Shown: positions 23,098 to 31,879, counted from the first letter of the stretch. The stretch: 64,000 nt of DNA from Methanocella_A sp964548585 (GCA_964548585.1 CAZJRS010000002.1:1-64000); one strand, 5' to 3'. Program-made: numbers and translations. The notes: generated by a model not told the origin, from the sequence alone.

Positions 23098-23696
23098 AGG
23101 TACAAGTCCTGTATAGCGGGGGCAAAGACAGCTCGCTGACAGCCATATTACTTGAACCGTTTTTCGACGTCGAACTGGTAACGTGTACGTTTGGGCTTGA
23201 GAACACGTGGGAATATGCAAAAGAAGCAGCCCACGAGATAGGATTTCCGTTCAAGCTCGTAAAGCTCGATCCTGCGATCCTTGACGAAAGCATCGACGAA
23301 ATGCTCAAGTTCGGGTACCCCCGGCACGGGATAAGCCTTGTGCACAGAAGGGCGCTCGAGACCGTAGCAGTGCTCGGAGAGGCGAAACATATCGCTGACG
23401 GCACCAGGCGGGATGACCGCGCACCGATGCTGACGACTGGAGAGATCAGGAGCCTGGAAGACCGGAATGGTATCAGATATATCAGACCGCTCGCAGGTTA
23501 CGGCCGCCATGCGATCGAAGATTTGATCGCGGAGCACCTCGAAATCATCGAGGGTGACACCACGGCGGTGCCAAAGGCAGATTACGAGAATGAGATCCGA
23601 TCATCGATGAAGACACGCCTGGGGGAGGAGATGTATAACAGAATCTTTCCCCCTGAGCATACCCAGTCAAGGGTACTGAGAAGGTATAGTTCATGA
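23094..23696 (+). CDS. PP-loop ATPase (alpha-hydrolase-like, N-type) family protein
   Basis: 200 residues beginning MKVQVLYSGGKDSS, the PP-loop that binds ATP and adenylates substrates in tRNA-thiolation and related enzymes. Further conserved pieces are HIADGTRRDDRAP and the C-terminal RVLRRYSS. It is a regular member of the archaeal S19e-to-L39e operon, which suggests tRNA or ribosome modification, but no substrate is established. It overlaps PDCD5 and L39e genes by a few bases, so all are translationally coupled. Confidence 0.85.
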   Translation: MKVQVLYSGGKDSSLTAILLEPFFDVELVTCTFGLENTWEYAKEAAHEIGFPFKLVKLDPAILDESIDEMLKFGYPRHGISLVHRRALETVAVLGEAKHIADGTRRDDRAPMLTTGEIRSLEDRNGIRYIRPLAGYGRHAIEDLIAEHLEIIEGDTTAVPKADYENEIRSSMKTRLGEEMYNRIFPPEHTQSRVLRRYSS

Positions 23697-23845
23697 CTAA
23701 GAAGTCTAAGGGCAAGAAGATGCGGTTGGCGAAATACACCAACCAGAACAGAAGAGTTCCGGCGTGGGTGATCATGAAGACCAATAGGGCTGTCATGAGC
23801 CATCCGCAGCGGCGGAGCTGGCGCAGGACCAGCCTGCCCGAGTAA
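23693..23845 (+). CDS. rpl39e: ribosomal protein L39e
   Basis: 50 codons, overlapping the preceding stop by four bases (ATGA). The product begins MTKKSKGKKMRLAKYTNQ and ends WRRTSLPE, highly basic, the standard size and sequence for L39e, which lines the ribosomal exit tunnel. It is easily missed because of its size. Confidence 0.96.
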   Translation: MTKKSKGKKMRLAKYTNQNRRVPAWVIMKTNRAVMSHPQRRSWRRTSLPE

Positions 23846-23860
23846 AGGAAGTGTCGGATT

Positions 23861-24136
23861 ATGGCAGAACAGAACAAGGCAACTGAGCAGATCTACACCA
23901 TTCCGCTCCGGGGAGTCAAGAACTACCCCGTGTGGAAGCGTAGTAATAATGCGATCACGCTCATACGCGAATACCTCAGCAAGCACATGAAGATTGATGT
24001 GGACAAGATCAAGGTCAGCTCTGAGCTCAACGAGGCTGTATGGGAGCACGGCATCACGAAGCCGCCCAACAAGGTCAGGGTCAAGGCCGTTCGCACTGAG
24101 GATGGCGTGACTGCACAGGTAGTGGGCAGTGAGTAA
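23861..24136 (+). CDS. rpl31e: ribosomal protein L31e
   Basis: 91 residues with YTIPLRGVKNYPVWKRSNNA and VWEHGITKPPNKVRVKA, typical of L31e near the exit of the large-subunit tunnel. AAGGAAG precedes the ATG. Position between L39e and aIF6 is the archaeal norm. Confidence 0.96.
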   Translation: MAEQNKATEQIYTIPLRGVKNYPVWKRSNNAITLIREYLSKHMKIDVDKIKVSSELNEAVWEHGITKPPNKVRVKAVRTEDGVTAQVVGSE

Positions 24137-24174
24137 TAGAATTGCGAGCAAGAAGCAAGAAAGGCGATTACCCG

Positions 24175-24840
24175 ATGATCAGGCAGATTGACTTTTACGG
24201 CTACCCGTACGTGGGCATTTACGCTACAAATACAGAGCATTTCGTAGTGCTCCCGCCCGATCTGCCACAGGCTACCGTGGACATCGTCACCGAGACACTT
24301 GGTACCGTTGCAATCCGCACGCTCATCAATGAGAGCACTCTAATCGGCTCTATGATGACGGGCAACAGCAATGGCTTCATCGTTTCGGACCTGACGCTGG
24401 ACTCGGAAGTTAAAGTGCTGCAGGAACACGGCAAGGTGACCCGGCTCAAAGGCAAGATGACTGCGACCGGGAACATCGTGCTGGCCAACGATACGGCGGC
24501 GCTGGTTCACCCCGCGCTGACCGATAAAAATATCGAGGCGATCGAGGAAACGCTCAAGGTCGAGGTGAGACGCGGCACTATCGGCGGCCTTAAAACCGTC
24601 GGTATGGCTGGCTTCGCCACGAACAAGGGCATTCTCGTCCACCCCCGGGCAACCGAGGAGGAGCTGACGGTCATCGAAGACCTGTTCAAGCTTCCGGTGG
24701 ACATCGGGACCGTCAGCTTCGGATCCCCACTGGTGGGGTCCGCGATTCTCGCGACCACGAAAGGACTGATTACAGGCACCAGGACGTCAGGTCCGGAGAT
24801 AGGCCGGATCGAAGACGCGCTGGGCTTTATCGAGGAGTGA
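24175..24840 (+). CDS. eif6: translation initiation factor aIF6
   Basis: 221 residues starting MIRQIDFYGYPYVGIYATNT; a TTG frame from 24142 adds 11 unlikely residues. Five repeats of the pentein-like fold are evident from recurring GSMMTGN, GLKTVGMAGFATN and LTVIEDLF phrases. aIF6 binds the large subunit next to L14 and prevents premature subunit joining. AAAGGCGAT serves as ribosome site. Confidence 0.95.
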   Translation: MIRQIDFYGYPYVGIYATNTEHFVVLPPDLPQATVDIVTETLGTVAIRTLINESTLIGSMMTGNSNGFIVSDLTLDSEVKVLQEHGKVTRLKGKMTATGNIVLANDTAALVHPALTDKNIEAIEETLKVEVRRGTIGGLKTVGMAGFATNKGILVHPRATEEELTVIEDLFKLPVDIGTVSFGSPLVGSAILATTKGLITGTRTSGPEIGRIEDALGFIEE

Positions 24841-24847
24841 ATTCATT

Positions 24848-25024
24848 ATGGCAAAATTCGTAGTGCAGGGAACATTCAAGGCGGGCGTCCAGTGGGAGAA
24901 GTTCTCCAAGGAAGTCGAGGCCCTTAACCCGAAGAACGCCGAGGAGAAGGTTTTCGCCACCTTCGGCAGCAAGCACAAGGTCGAGCGGCGTCTGATCAAG
25001 ATCGAGTCCGTGAAAGAGGCATAA
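24848..25024 (+). CDS. rpl18a: ribosomal protein L18Ae (LX)
   Basis: 58 residues: begins MAKFVVQGTFKAGVQWEKF and contains KVFATFGSKHKVERRLIKI, the standard LX pattern. It is a half-length archaeal relative of eukaryotic L18a/L20. It lies seven bases after the aIF6 stop and three before the prefoldin start. Confidence 0.95.
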   Translation: MAKFVVQGTFKAGVQWEKFSKEVEALNPKNAEEKVFATFGSKHKVERRLIKIESVKEA

Positions 25025-25027
25025 GCC

Positions 25028-25444
25028 ATGGCGACCGAGGCAAACGAGGACCAGATTCGGGATCTTGTCTCGAAAATGCAGGCCTACCAGGGCCGCATGG
25101 AGGCGCTGCAGCAGCAGACTAACCTGATCCAGGCCTCCGTCGATGACGTAGATTCGGCCCTGAAGGCGATTTCCTCGCTGGAAGGCGCTGGCGAAGGCCA
25201 CGAGATGCTGGTACCAATAGGTGCCGGTTCGTTCGTCCACGCGATCATCGCGAAGCCGGACAGGGTGCTCGTTGGCCTGGGCGCAGGCGTGAGCGTTGAG
25301 CGGACCTCCGCCGATGCCCGGAACATCTTCCAGGCGCGGCGTACCGAACTCGAAAAGGCGCTGGCTGAGACCACCGGAGTCCTGAACCAGGTCACCGGCG
25401 AGCTCATGAGGCTCCAGCAAGAGGCTGAAAAATACAGGCAATAA
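25028..25444 (+). CDS. pfdA: prefoldin alpha subunit
   Basis: 138 residues with two long coiled-coil helices (residues 8-50 and 95-138) flanking the beta-hairpin region MLVPIGAGSFVHAII. Alpha and beta subunits form a jellyfish-shaped hexamer that delivers unfolded proteins to the thermosome. A normal member of this operon. Confidence 0.93.
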   Translation: MATEANEDQIRDLVSKMQAYQGRMEALQQQTNLIQASVDDVDSALKAISSLEGAGEGHEMLVPIGAGSFVHAIIAKPDRVLVGLGAGVSVERTSADARNIFQARRTELEKALAETTGVLNQVTGELMRLQQEAEKYRQ

Positions 25445-25483
25445 GTATAGTGACGTTGAATCAAGTGGCCGGAGGTGCCGTCG

Positions 25484-26563
25484 ATGTTCGATAAACTCAA
25501 AGAAAAGCTTAACCAGTTTAAGCAGACTATCGACGATAAGGTAAAAACAATTTCTGGGGCGCCTGCTCCTGAACAAACACCTGCATCGGAAGTATCTAAG
25601 ACACCGGCCGCGACAACTCCTGATCATACACAGGCTGCTCAAGCAGAAGCTCTTCCGGCGAAGCCGGTCGAGAAGTCTGCAGGCTTCCTTGACAGGGCGA
25701 TTGCCCTGACCAAAGGTGAGATAGTCCTCTCAGAAAAAGACCTTGAAGGCCCCCTGTGGGAGCTGGAGATGGCTCTGCTGGAGAGCGACGTTGCGCTCCC
25801 TGTCGCGGAATCTATCATCAAGAGAGTCAAGGAAGATCTGACCGGCCAGCATAAGAAATTTTTACGCTCAACCGGAGACCTGGCGGAAGACGTTCTCAGG
25901 GACTCCATCGCGAGCATTTTAAACACAAGCTCGCTTGACTTCGACGATTATGTCAAAAAGAAGGACAAGCCCGTCATCATCACTTTTATCGGCGTCAATG
26001 GCGCAGGAAAAACCACTTCCATCGCGAAGCTAGGAGAGCGCCTTAAAGAACAGGGCTACAGCGTGGTCATCGCCGCAGGGGACACATTCAGGGCGGGCGC
26101 CATCGAGCAACTGGAAAAACATGCCGATCGTCTCGGCATCAAGATGATCAAGCACCAGCAGGGCGCAGATCCCGCAGCCGTCATCTACGATGCGGTGCAG
26201 TTCGCCCGGAACAACAAAAAGGATATCGTGCTAGCTGATACGGCAGGCCGGTTGCATACGAACATCAACCTCATGGAGCAGCTGAGAAAGATCAGCCGTG
26301 TGGTAAAACCAGACCTCGTCATATTCGTGGATGAGGCTATTGCCGGCAACGACGCAGTCGAGAGGGCCAAGCTGTTCAACGATGCCGTGCCCATCAGCGG
26401 TACGATTCTCACGAAAGCTGATGCGGACGCCAAGGGTGGCGCTGCGATCTCCATCGCCCACATCACAGGCAAACCTATTTTATTCCTGGGTGTAGGCCAG
26501 GAGTACAAGGACTTGAAAAAGTTCGAGACGGACTGGTTTATCGACCGGCTGTTCGAACGTTAG
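25484..26563 (+). CDS. ftsY: FtsY, signal recognition particle receptor
   Basis: 359 residues from ATG 25484; the GTG at 25475 overlaps the GGAGGTG ribosome site and is unlikely. An acidic/alanine-rich A domain (1-70) leads to the N domain and the G domain with GVNGAGKTTSIAKL, DTAGRLHTN, TKADADAKGG and the C-terminal FLGVGQEYKDLKKFE. It docks the SRP-ribosome complex at the membrane. It closes the operon. The last about 90 bp are repeated in decayed form at 27555-27646. Confidence 0.95.
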   Translation: MFDKLKEKLNQFKQTIDDKVKTISGAPAPEQTPASEVSKTPAATTPDHTQAAQAEALPAKPVEKSAGFLDRAIALTKGEIVLSEKDLEGPLWELEMALLESDVALPVAESIIKRVKEDLTGQHKKFLRSTGDLAEDVLRDSIASILNTSSLDFDDYVKKKDKPVIITFIGVNGAGKTTSIAKLGERLKEQGYSVVIAAGDTFRAGAIEQLEKHADRLGIKMIKHQQGADPAAVIYDAVQFARNNKKDIVLADTAGRLHTNINLMEQLRKISRVVKPDLVIFVDEAIAGNDAVERAKLFNDAVPISGTILTKADADAKGGAAISIAHITGKPILFLGVGQEYKDLKKFETDWFIDRLFER

Positions 26564-26595
26564 GCGCCAACGGCGCCGGAAAAACAAAATAAGGC

Positions 26596-27366
26596 CTACT
26601 GAGGGCTCATAATCTTAGCTTTTATCAACAATTCTCTGGTCATGTATTTGCTCTTCCTCACCGACGTGTTCATGAACCCGTATAGCCGCAAAAGCCGCAG
26701 CTTCATCGGTGGCAGGTCCTTGATGATCGAATCGTGGGCGAAGACCTGGTCGACGCCAAGCGATGATATATACGTGTAATTTTTAGATTTCATGTAGTTT
26801 TCGAGGTCCTTGTTTCTATACTCGTTCTCCACGCAGAACACCTTGATGTGGTATTTATCGTGATCGATCGATTTCAGGATCTCCAGCTCACTGCCTTCGG
26901 TGTCTATGCTGCAAAAGTCCACCTCGTTAAGCTGGTTGCGAGCCAGGATATCGTTGACCCTGAAGCACTCGACTTCCACTACTTCCTGGTCGCTCTTGTG
27001 TCTGCTGACTTCCTTATCGATTTTACTGAGGTGATCGGAGGAAAAGCTGGATACCAGGCCGCTCAGCATATGTATCGAGGAGTCGCTTTTGATCGTCAGA
27101 AACCGGGCCTTCCCGGGCTTACTTGCGGCACAACCCTGTATGCATATGCACTTCCTGTTTTTAGCGAGCTCGTCGAAGATGCCGGGAAGCGGCTCGAAGC
27201 AAACTCCCTTCCAGCCCTTCTGCTTCTCGAAGTAGTACGTGTTGCTTCCACTGACTCCGTCACTTGCGCCTATGTCCAGGAATACACCGTTTTTCTTGCC
27301 TTTGAAAAAGTGGTCGTCCACGAATTTGTCCTGTTTGAACTGGCCGTAGTAAAGGTTCTCTGACAT
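26596..27366 (-). CDS. FkbM-family methyltransferase
   Basis: 256 residues from the ATG at 27366 (a TTG frame extends to 27396). SAM-binding motif I is FLDIGASDGVSGSNTYYFE, followed by CFEPLPGIFDEL and the FkbM hallmark VDFCSIDTEGSELEILKSID. Such enzymes O-methylate sugars or other small substrates. The gene is convergent to ftsY and its flanks hold the two copies of the ftsY 3' end, so it looks inserted. AT-rich DNA (27397-27480) lies upstream. Confidence 0.9.
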   Translation of the reverse strand: MSENLYYGQFKQDKFVDDHFFKGKKNGVFLDIGASDGVSGSNTYYFEKQKGWKGVCFEPLPGIFDELAKNRKCICIQGCAASKPGKARFLTIKSDSSIHMLSGLVSSFSSDHLSKIDKEVSRHKSDQEVVEVECFRVNDILARNQLNEVDFCSIDTEGSELEILKSIDHDKYHIKVFCVENEYRNKDLENYMKSKNYTYISSLGVDQVFAHDSIIKDLPPMKLRLLRLYGFMNTSVRKSKYMTRELLIKAKIMSPQ

Positions 27367-27554
27367 GCAAAAATACTCCGATTGTTTAAGTGTCAAGGGG
27401 TGTGTTTGACACGTATATATATAAATATTAATAATATATTATATCATTATTTACATATAATAATTATTTTTATAGTGGATGATTTCTGGTCCAGCCCTTT
27501 GTATCGATCAGTTAAATGGCAGCATAAACCTGTTCTACCCCTGTAAACTCATTT

Positions 27555-27646
27555 GCATGCCCATTATGTTCTTAGGCGTGGGCCATGGGTACAGGTATTT
27601 AAGGAAGTTCGAGATGGACTTGTTTATTGACCGGCTGTTCGAGCGC
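27555..27646 (+). pseudogene. decayed duplicate of the ftsY 3' end
   Basis: Encodes PIMFLGVGHGYRYLRKFEMD and then FIDRLFERR, aligning with the last about 30 residues of FtsY (PILFLGVGQEYKDLKKFETD). The flanking bases read through into non-FtsY sequence. The fkbM gene lies between this remnant and the intact ftsY, as expected if DNA entered next to ftsY by a duplication or integration event. Confidence 0.8.
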
Positions 27647-27718
27647 CGATCTTTCCGTAGTATGTGCCTAAGGCCATAAGTCAACTATATATCTGCAGTT
27701 TTGTAAATATGTTCTAGA

Positions 27719-28744
27719 ATGGTTACCAGTATCAGTGATCATGAGGATGCTGAGGATGCCGCAACTTATCGTCTGATCAGAAGCCTTGCTCACAAGTTCT
27801 TCAACAACATTTTAGTGGAAACTGCGATCATCATCACGGTAGGGGCGACCTTTGTAGTCCTAAAAGCAGTGGATACCGTCATGCATACCCGGTCTCGCAA
27901 TGCGGTTATCCTGTTGACCCACAGCCTCTCTAAAGATCGGCTTAGTATCATTCGAAAAGCCCAGATAAGATACCTCTTCAGGCACGAATACGGGCTTTCT
28001 AAGGTAACGACCAGGCTTGCCGGCGGCTCTTATTGGATGTCGATACCCTGCATCGTGGAAGGCACCGACCTCGCCACCGGTGAACAAAAACGCTTTATGG
28101 GGAAGATCATTAACGATCGAAGCGCTCTTAAACATAAGTACATGACCCGCTTTAGAAATATAGGTGTCATCGCAGAGGGGGCAGAGTTTGTATTTGACGG
28201 CCACAGCGATGCCCTTGATATGGTCGTGTATGAGCGGGACAGCCTCAGGAAGCTAAAAAAGCAATGCGTAGCAGTTCCGGACGTATATGGTTTGCATAAG
28301 CTGAACTTCGAGGACTATATGCTGGTCATGGAGTACATCGATGGAGAGCCCCTCTCCAGAATAACCATCGATGATCAGGTCATCGATCAGGTATTTTTGA
28401 CCCTGAAGGTCATGCACGATAACGGGGTGTTCCATGGGGACATAAAGTTGGACAACTTCCTCTTTTCACATGGCCGGATTGTTGTAGTGGACTGCCTCAA
28501 AGTCGATAAGAATGATCTGCATGCTGCCCAGGATTTCGACTTGATTTGCGCGATATGTGCGCTTGCGCAGAAAGCCCCGATACATACCATTCTGCCGTAC
28601 GTGGAAAAATATCACACTCCAGAAGAAATGCAGCGATCAGTTCAGCTCATCGGCATTGCTCTGAATAAGGTCGACCTGGACCTTTCCTCCGATATCATAA
28701 AAGAGATCATTGATGGTTTAGGCACGGGTACTACCGCACATTAG
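27719..28744 (+). CDS. RIO/Kdo-kinase-like protein with an N-terminal hydrophobic segment
   Basis: 341 residues. A hydrophobic stretch near residues 36-60 may anchor it. The kinase fold shows a hinge-like YMLVMEYIDGEPLS, the catalytic loop HGDIKLDNFLF (HxD-x4-N) and, in place of DFG, VVDCLKVDK, so the metal-binding Asp is kept but the motif is atypical. This resembles RIO1-like and lipopolysaccharide core kinases. Substrate unknown. It is convergent with the universal stress protein gene. Confidence 0.75.
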   Translation: MVTSISDHEDAEDAATYRLIRSLAHKFFNNILVETAIIITVGATFVVLKAVDTVMHTRSRNAVILLTHSLSKDRLSIIRKAQIRYLFRHEYGLSKVTTRLAGGSYWMSIPCIVEGTDLATGEQKRFMGKIINDRSALKHKYMTRFRNIGVIAEGAEFVFDGHSDALDMVVYERDSLRKLKKQCVAVPDVYGLHKLNFEDYMLVMEYIDGEPLSRITIDDQVIDQVFLTLKVMHDNGVFHGDIKLDNFLFSHGRIVVVDCLKVDKNDLHAAQDFDLICAICALAQKAPIHTILPYVEKYHTPEEMQRSVQLIGIALNKVDLDLSSDIIKEIIDGLGTGTTAH

Positions 28745-28748
28745 CGAG

Positions 28749-28801
28749 AGTGTCTCCTGTACGTGGACCTTGGCTACGAGCTACCATCTCGTGGAGACAC
28801 T
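28749..28801. terminator. two-level hairpin between convergent genes
   Basis: AGTGTCTCC (28749-28757) pairs perfectly with GGAGACACT (28793-28801); inside, ACGAG pairs with CTCGT. It lies just behind the kinase stop and 25 bp before the stress-protein stop, followed by CTTTAAAAAAG. A shared 3'-end structure or terminator is likely; a small RNA is possible. Confidence 0.4.
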
Positions 28802-28826
28802 GGCCTTTAAAAAAGTATAGGGATTC

Positions 28827-29282
28827 TCAGGGAGTGGTTTTACCCCTGACAACCCAGACCGGACATGGTGCTTTTCGAACTACTGATTCCGAGACGCTGC
28901 CCATGAGCACGTGATCGAGACCGGTCTTGCCTAAATTGCCCACCACGATGACGGCTGCTCCTTCTTTGGCGGCGATCGCTATAATCTCATCTGCGGGATG
29001 CCCCCTTACTATCATCTTCGAAACCGATACTCCCAGCTCTGCGCCTTTTGCCGAGATGTAACCAAGTGCTGTTTCCCCTTCGTAGGTCATCTGAGTGTTT
29101 GCGTTTTCATACCCGCCGATATCGTCGTGGTGTCCGATGGCGAACATCTCTAGCGCTTTCATGTTGATTACGTATAGTGCCAGCACCTCGTAACCGAGTT
29201 TTCCAGCGAGGCTTAACCCGTAGTCAGCGGCATTTCTGCTATGTTTCGAGCCGTCTGTGGCGATCAGCATTTTATGCGACAT
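28827..29282 (-). CDS. universal stress protein (UspA family)
   Basis: 151 residues starting MSHKMLIATDGSKHSRNAA and ending with the ATP-binding pattern GNLGKTGLDHVLMGSVSESV plus PCPVWVVRG, i.e. the G-X2-G-X9-G-S motif is intact. It overlaps the end of the upstream CDF gene by 11 bases, so the two are one operon. Likely ATP-binding stress protein, perhaps responding to metal stress here. Confidence 0.92.
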   Translation of the reverse strand: MSHKMLIATDGSKHSRNAADYGLSLAGKLGYEVLALYVINMKALEMFAIGHHDDIGGYENANTQMTYEGETALGYISAKGAELGVSVSKMIVRGHPADEIIAIAAKEGAAVIVVGNLGKTGLDHVLMGSVSESVVRKAPCPVWVVRGKTTP

Positions 29283-30213
29283 CTTTACACTCCCTGTTGC
29301 AGTCGTTGCATTTTTCCCCTGATTCGCATGGTTCCACGTGTATCATTACGTTGGCCCTTGGGAATCTTAACAATATGGCTTGTTCGATGCGGTCCGTCAG
29401 CCCGTGCGATTCATCCACTGTCATTTTCTTCGACACGACCAGGTGCAGGTCGATAAACCTGTCTGAGCCGGATTTCCGGGTGCGCATCCCGTGAAACTCC
29501 TTATATTCGGGAGCGTATTGAGATATCATATTCCTGATTTCCTCTTCTTCCCCTTCAGGCAGCGTCACGTCCATCAGGTCCTTCACCGACTTGACGGTGA
29601 GCTCCAATGCGGCTTTCAGGATGAACAGCGCGACCAGTATGGCTAGTATGGGGTCCAGGATGGCGATGCCTGTCAGCTTGATGGCGACCAGGCCTGCGAA
29701 GATGCCTAAAGACGTAAGCACGTCTGTCCGCAGGTGCCACGCGTCGGCTTCCAGGGCGATGCTTTCGGTCTTCTTTGCAGTTTTCATCAGCTTGTCGGAT
29801 ACGAAGTAGTTGACCACTGCTGAGATCAGCATAATTACTATGCCCAGGCTGACGTCTTCCAGTTCCACGCTGCCGTGCTGTAGTTTTTTATATGCTTCAT
29901 AGATGATCAGGCCGGCTGCGATGAAGATCAGCAGAGCTTCGATAGTTCCGGATATATTCTCGATCTTGCCATGGCCGAACTTGTGTTCCCGGTCCGGCGG
30001 CTGGCTGGATGTTTTCACCGAGAAATACGCAATGATGGCAGCGACCAGGTCTATACCGGAGTGAATAGCCTCCGAGATCACGCTCACCGAGCCGATCATG
30101 AAGCCCACGACCAGCTTCAGGATGACCAGCGATAAGTTGGATATGATCGATAGTCGGGCAATGCTCGTCTTTTCACGGTTGAGCTGCTCTATGCTATGGC
30201 TACTTTCAGTCAT
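29272..30213 (-). CDS. cation diffusion facilitator (zinc/iron/manganese exporter)
   Basis: 313 residues from ATG 30213, which follows GGGAGGTAAT; an ATG at 30228 overlaps that site. Six membrane segments include metal-site motifs HSGIDLVAA (helix II) and DAWHLRTDVLTS (helix V, HxxxD), the latter matching CDF transporters. The cytosolic C-terminal domain ends with a cysteine cluster CESGEKCNDCNRECKD, unusual and probably metal-binding. It exchanges protons for divalent metal. The divergent neighbour is a histidine-rich protein. Confidence 0.93.
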   Translation of the reverse strand: MTESSHSIEQLNREKTSIARLSIISNLSLVILKLVVGFMIGSVSVISEAIHSGIDLVAAIIAYFSVKTSSQPPDREHKFGHGKIENISGTIEALLIFIAAGLIIYEAYKKLQHGSVELEDVSLGIVIMLISAVVNYFVSDKLMKTAKKTESIALEADAWHLRTDVLTSLGIFAGLVAIKLTGIAILDPILAILVALFILKAALELTVKSVKDLMDVTLPEGEEEEIRNMISQYAPEYKEFHGMRTRKSGSDRFIDLHLVVSKKMTVDESHGLTDRIEQAILLRFPRANVMIHVEPCESGEKCNDCNRECKDVA

Positions 30214-30358
30214 ATTACCTCCCGCCAAAATGCGGTAAACCTAGCGATACGTGCTTATTATACTTAGGGTTTTCGATCGTGAAGTCAACTTAACAATCGA
30301 TAAGATTTATATGATCAAAAATCAAGTTACCAGGAACAAAAAATATCGGTGAATACAC

Positions 30359-30646
30359 ATGTCTATCTTGACCAGAATCAAAATGCTGCTTACCGATGAC
30401 CACGACAAGCATGAGAAGCACAACGCGAAGGACGGTCATCAGGACGATCATCACTCTGAAAAAGCTCACAGCCACGATGGGCATCATGATGATCACTATA
30501 AGTCCGATCATCATCACTCTGAAAAAGCTCACAGCCACGATGGGCATCATGATGATCACTATAAGTCCGATCATCATCACGACGAAGACGATCACCATGG
30601 GAAGAAGCGCAGGAAACACGATGACGACGGGTGGGACTTCTTTTGA
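30359..30646 (+). CDS. histidine/aspartate-rich metal-binding protein
   Basis: 95 residues of which roughly a quarter are His, arranged as HHSEKAHSHDGHHDDHYKSD units, with a basic KKRRKHDDD tail and final WDFF. No signal peptide. The unit is repeated in tandem by an almost perfect 63-nt duplication. Such proteins buffer or chaperone Zn, Ni or Co. It is transcribed divergently from the CDF exporter 146 bp away, so common metal control is plausible. Confidence 0.75.
   Translation: MSILTRIKMLLTDDHDKHEKHNAKDGHQDDHHSEKAHSHDGHHDDHYKSDHHHSEKAHSHDGHHDDHYKSDHHHDEDDHHGKKRRKHDDDGWDFF
30451..30576 (+). repeat. 63-nt tandem duplication inside the His-rich gene
   Basis: Two adjacent 63-nt units (30451-30513 and 30514-30576), practically identical at the DNA level including silent positions, each encoding 21 residues. 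The lack of silent divergence indicates a recent duplication. Confidence 0.85.
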
Positions 30647-30783
30647 AAATGGAGTGTCCATAAGACGTTTTTTAGCGTAAATGAATCGTTTGTATTCCCG
30701 GCTATCAGCGCTGGGGTATCAGTTCGCAGGATCTCTACGCTTTATGATGTTGGCACAGGGATCCAGATATTTTCATCGAAGCT

Positions 30784-31638
30784 CTAGGTGTAGCTCACCT
30801 TGACCGGTACATAACCGGTCACTTCTCCCGGTATCTTCTCGTCAAGGACATAGGTGTGCTCCTCGAACCGGCGCACGCCCTCTTCTGCCACATTTACCTT
30901 ATTATGGTTTAGTGTTACTTTCAGCGTCCCTGTAATACGAATGCTGTTGTCGCTCTTTTTGGGTTTCAGCGACGGGTCGATGTAGACGTAGGTCGTGTAG
31001 TTCCATGTGCCCGAATCTCTTTTCACAGGCAGAAGCGGCCTCTCCAAAAACCTGATCACAGCCTCCCGGCCCGCCGTTGAGGTGGGATAGTCGGCCGGGT
31101 AGACGCTTCCCGAGGCGATGACGTTTACATCGTCAAATGACCACTCCTTGCCAATACGGTCCGGGACGACGGTGGGCAACTCGGATTCATTCTGCCCGGG
31201 CACGATCGCTACCGGTGTGGCTTTAGCATAGCTCTCATAGTAGTCGGTCATGTTGACGCTGGCCGCCAGCATAGGGCCAGCAGAAGTGTTTACCGGTGTC
31301 AGGTTAGTCATGCCGTGGTACCGGTACCTGCTATCTCCCGAATAGTTCTCCCACCAGCCGTCGGCCAACAAAGGCGAGCTGTTGGCACCTGGAATCGGCA
31401 GCATGACCACGGCGGAGCCTGTATCTGTGGTGAAACCGTCCAGTCCTGTTACTGACATCTCATAGTGGTATGTAGGGGCATGAGGCCGGTACGGGTCATC
31501 GATCAGGCTGAGCATGGAGAAAAAGTAGCTGAAGAATGCTGCCAGTGCCACCATCGCGAGAAGGATCAAGATCGTGACCGCGAGCGCCAGTATCTTCAAT
31601 CTTTTCTTATATTTATCGGTCCGCCGGGGCTCTTCCAT
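30784..31638 (-). CDS. membrane-anchored extracellular protein, unknown family
   Basis: 284 residues with a basic cytosolic start (RRTDKYKKRLK), one membrane helix at about 14-42, and an external domain with several N-glycosylation sequons (NYS, NLT, NMT, NES). No enzymatic motif is visible. It resembles the many surface-anchored proteins of methanogens. It is convergent with the His-rich gene. Confidence 0.7.
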   Translation of the reverse strand: MEEPRRTDKYKKRLKILALAVTILILLAMVALAAFFSYFFSMLSLIDDPYRPHAPTYHYEMSVTGLDGFTTDTGSAVVMLPIPGANSSPLLADGWWENYSGDSRYRYHGMTNLTPVNTSAGPMLAASVNMTDYYESYAKATPVAIVPGQNESELPTVVPDRIGKEWSFDDVNVIASGSVYPADYPTSTAGREAVIRFLERPLLPVKRDSGTWNYTTYVYIDPSLKPKKSDNSIRITGTLKVTLNHNKVNVAEEGVRRFEEHTYVLDEKIPGEVTGYVPVKVSYT

Positions 31639-31879
31639 AGTAATTACTGGCTGCCTGTCACAGCTATATAGTTAATGGCCTGCAGTGTCTTAAGAGTATC
31701 TTGCAGACAAGTGCCCGGGACACCTGCATTCGTACTTTTTCAGAAATATTACATCATATTGCATCGGGTACCGATTTCCGTCCACAAACCCAGGCGGCTG
31801 TTCTGGATTAGTGACGAGGGGTCGATCACAGGACGCTCTGATAGTATGCTCAGATCTTGCAGGGCACCGGGAATTTGAT

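Noticed and set aside
26596..27646. Prophage or insertion sequence around fkbM
   Set aside because: No transposase, integrase or terminal inverted repeats; only the duplicated ftsY end supports an insertion.
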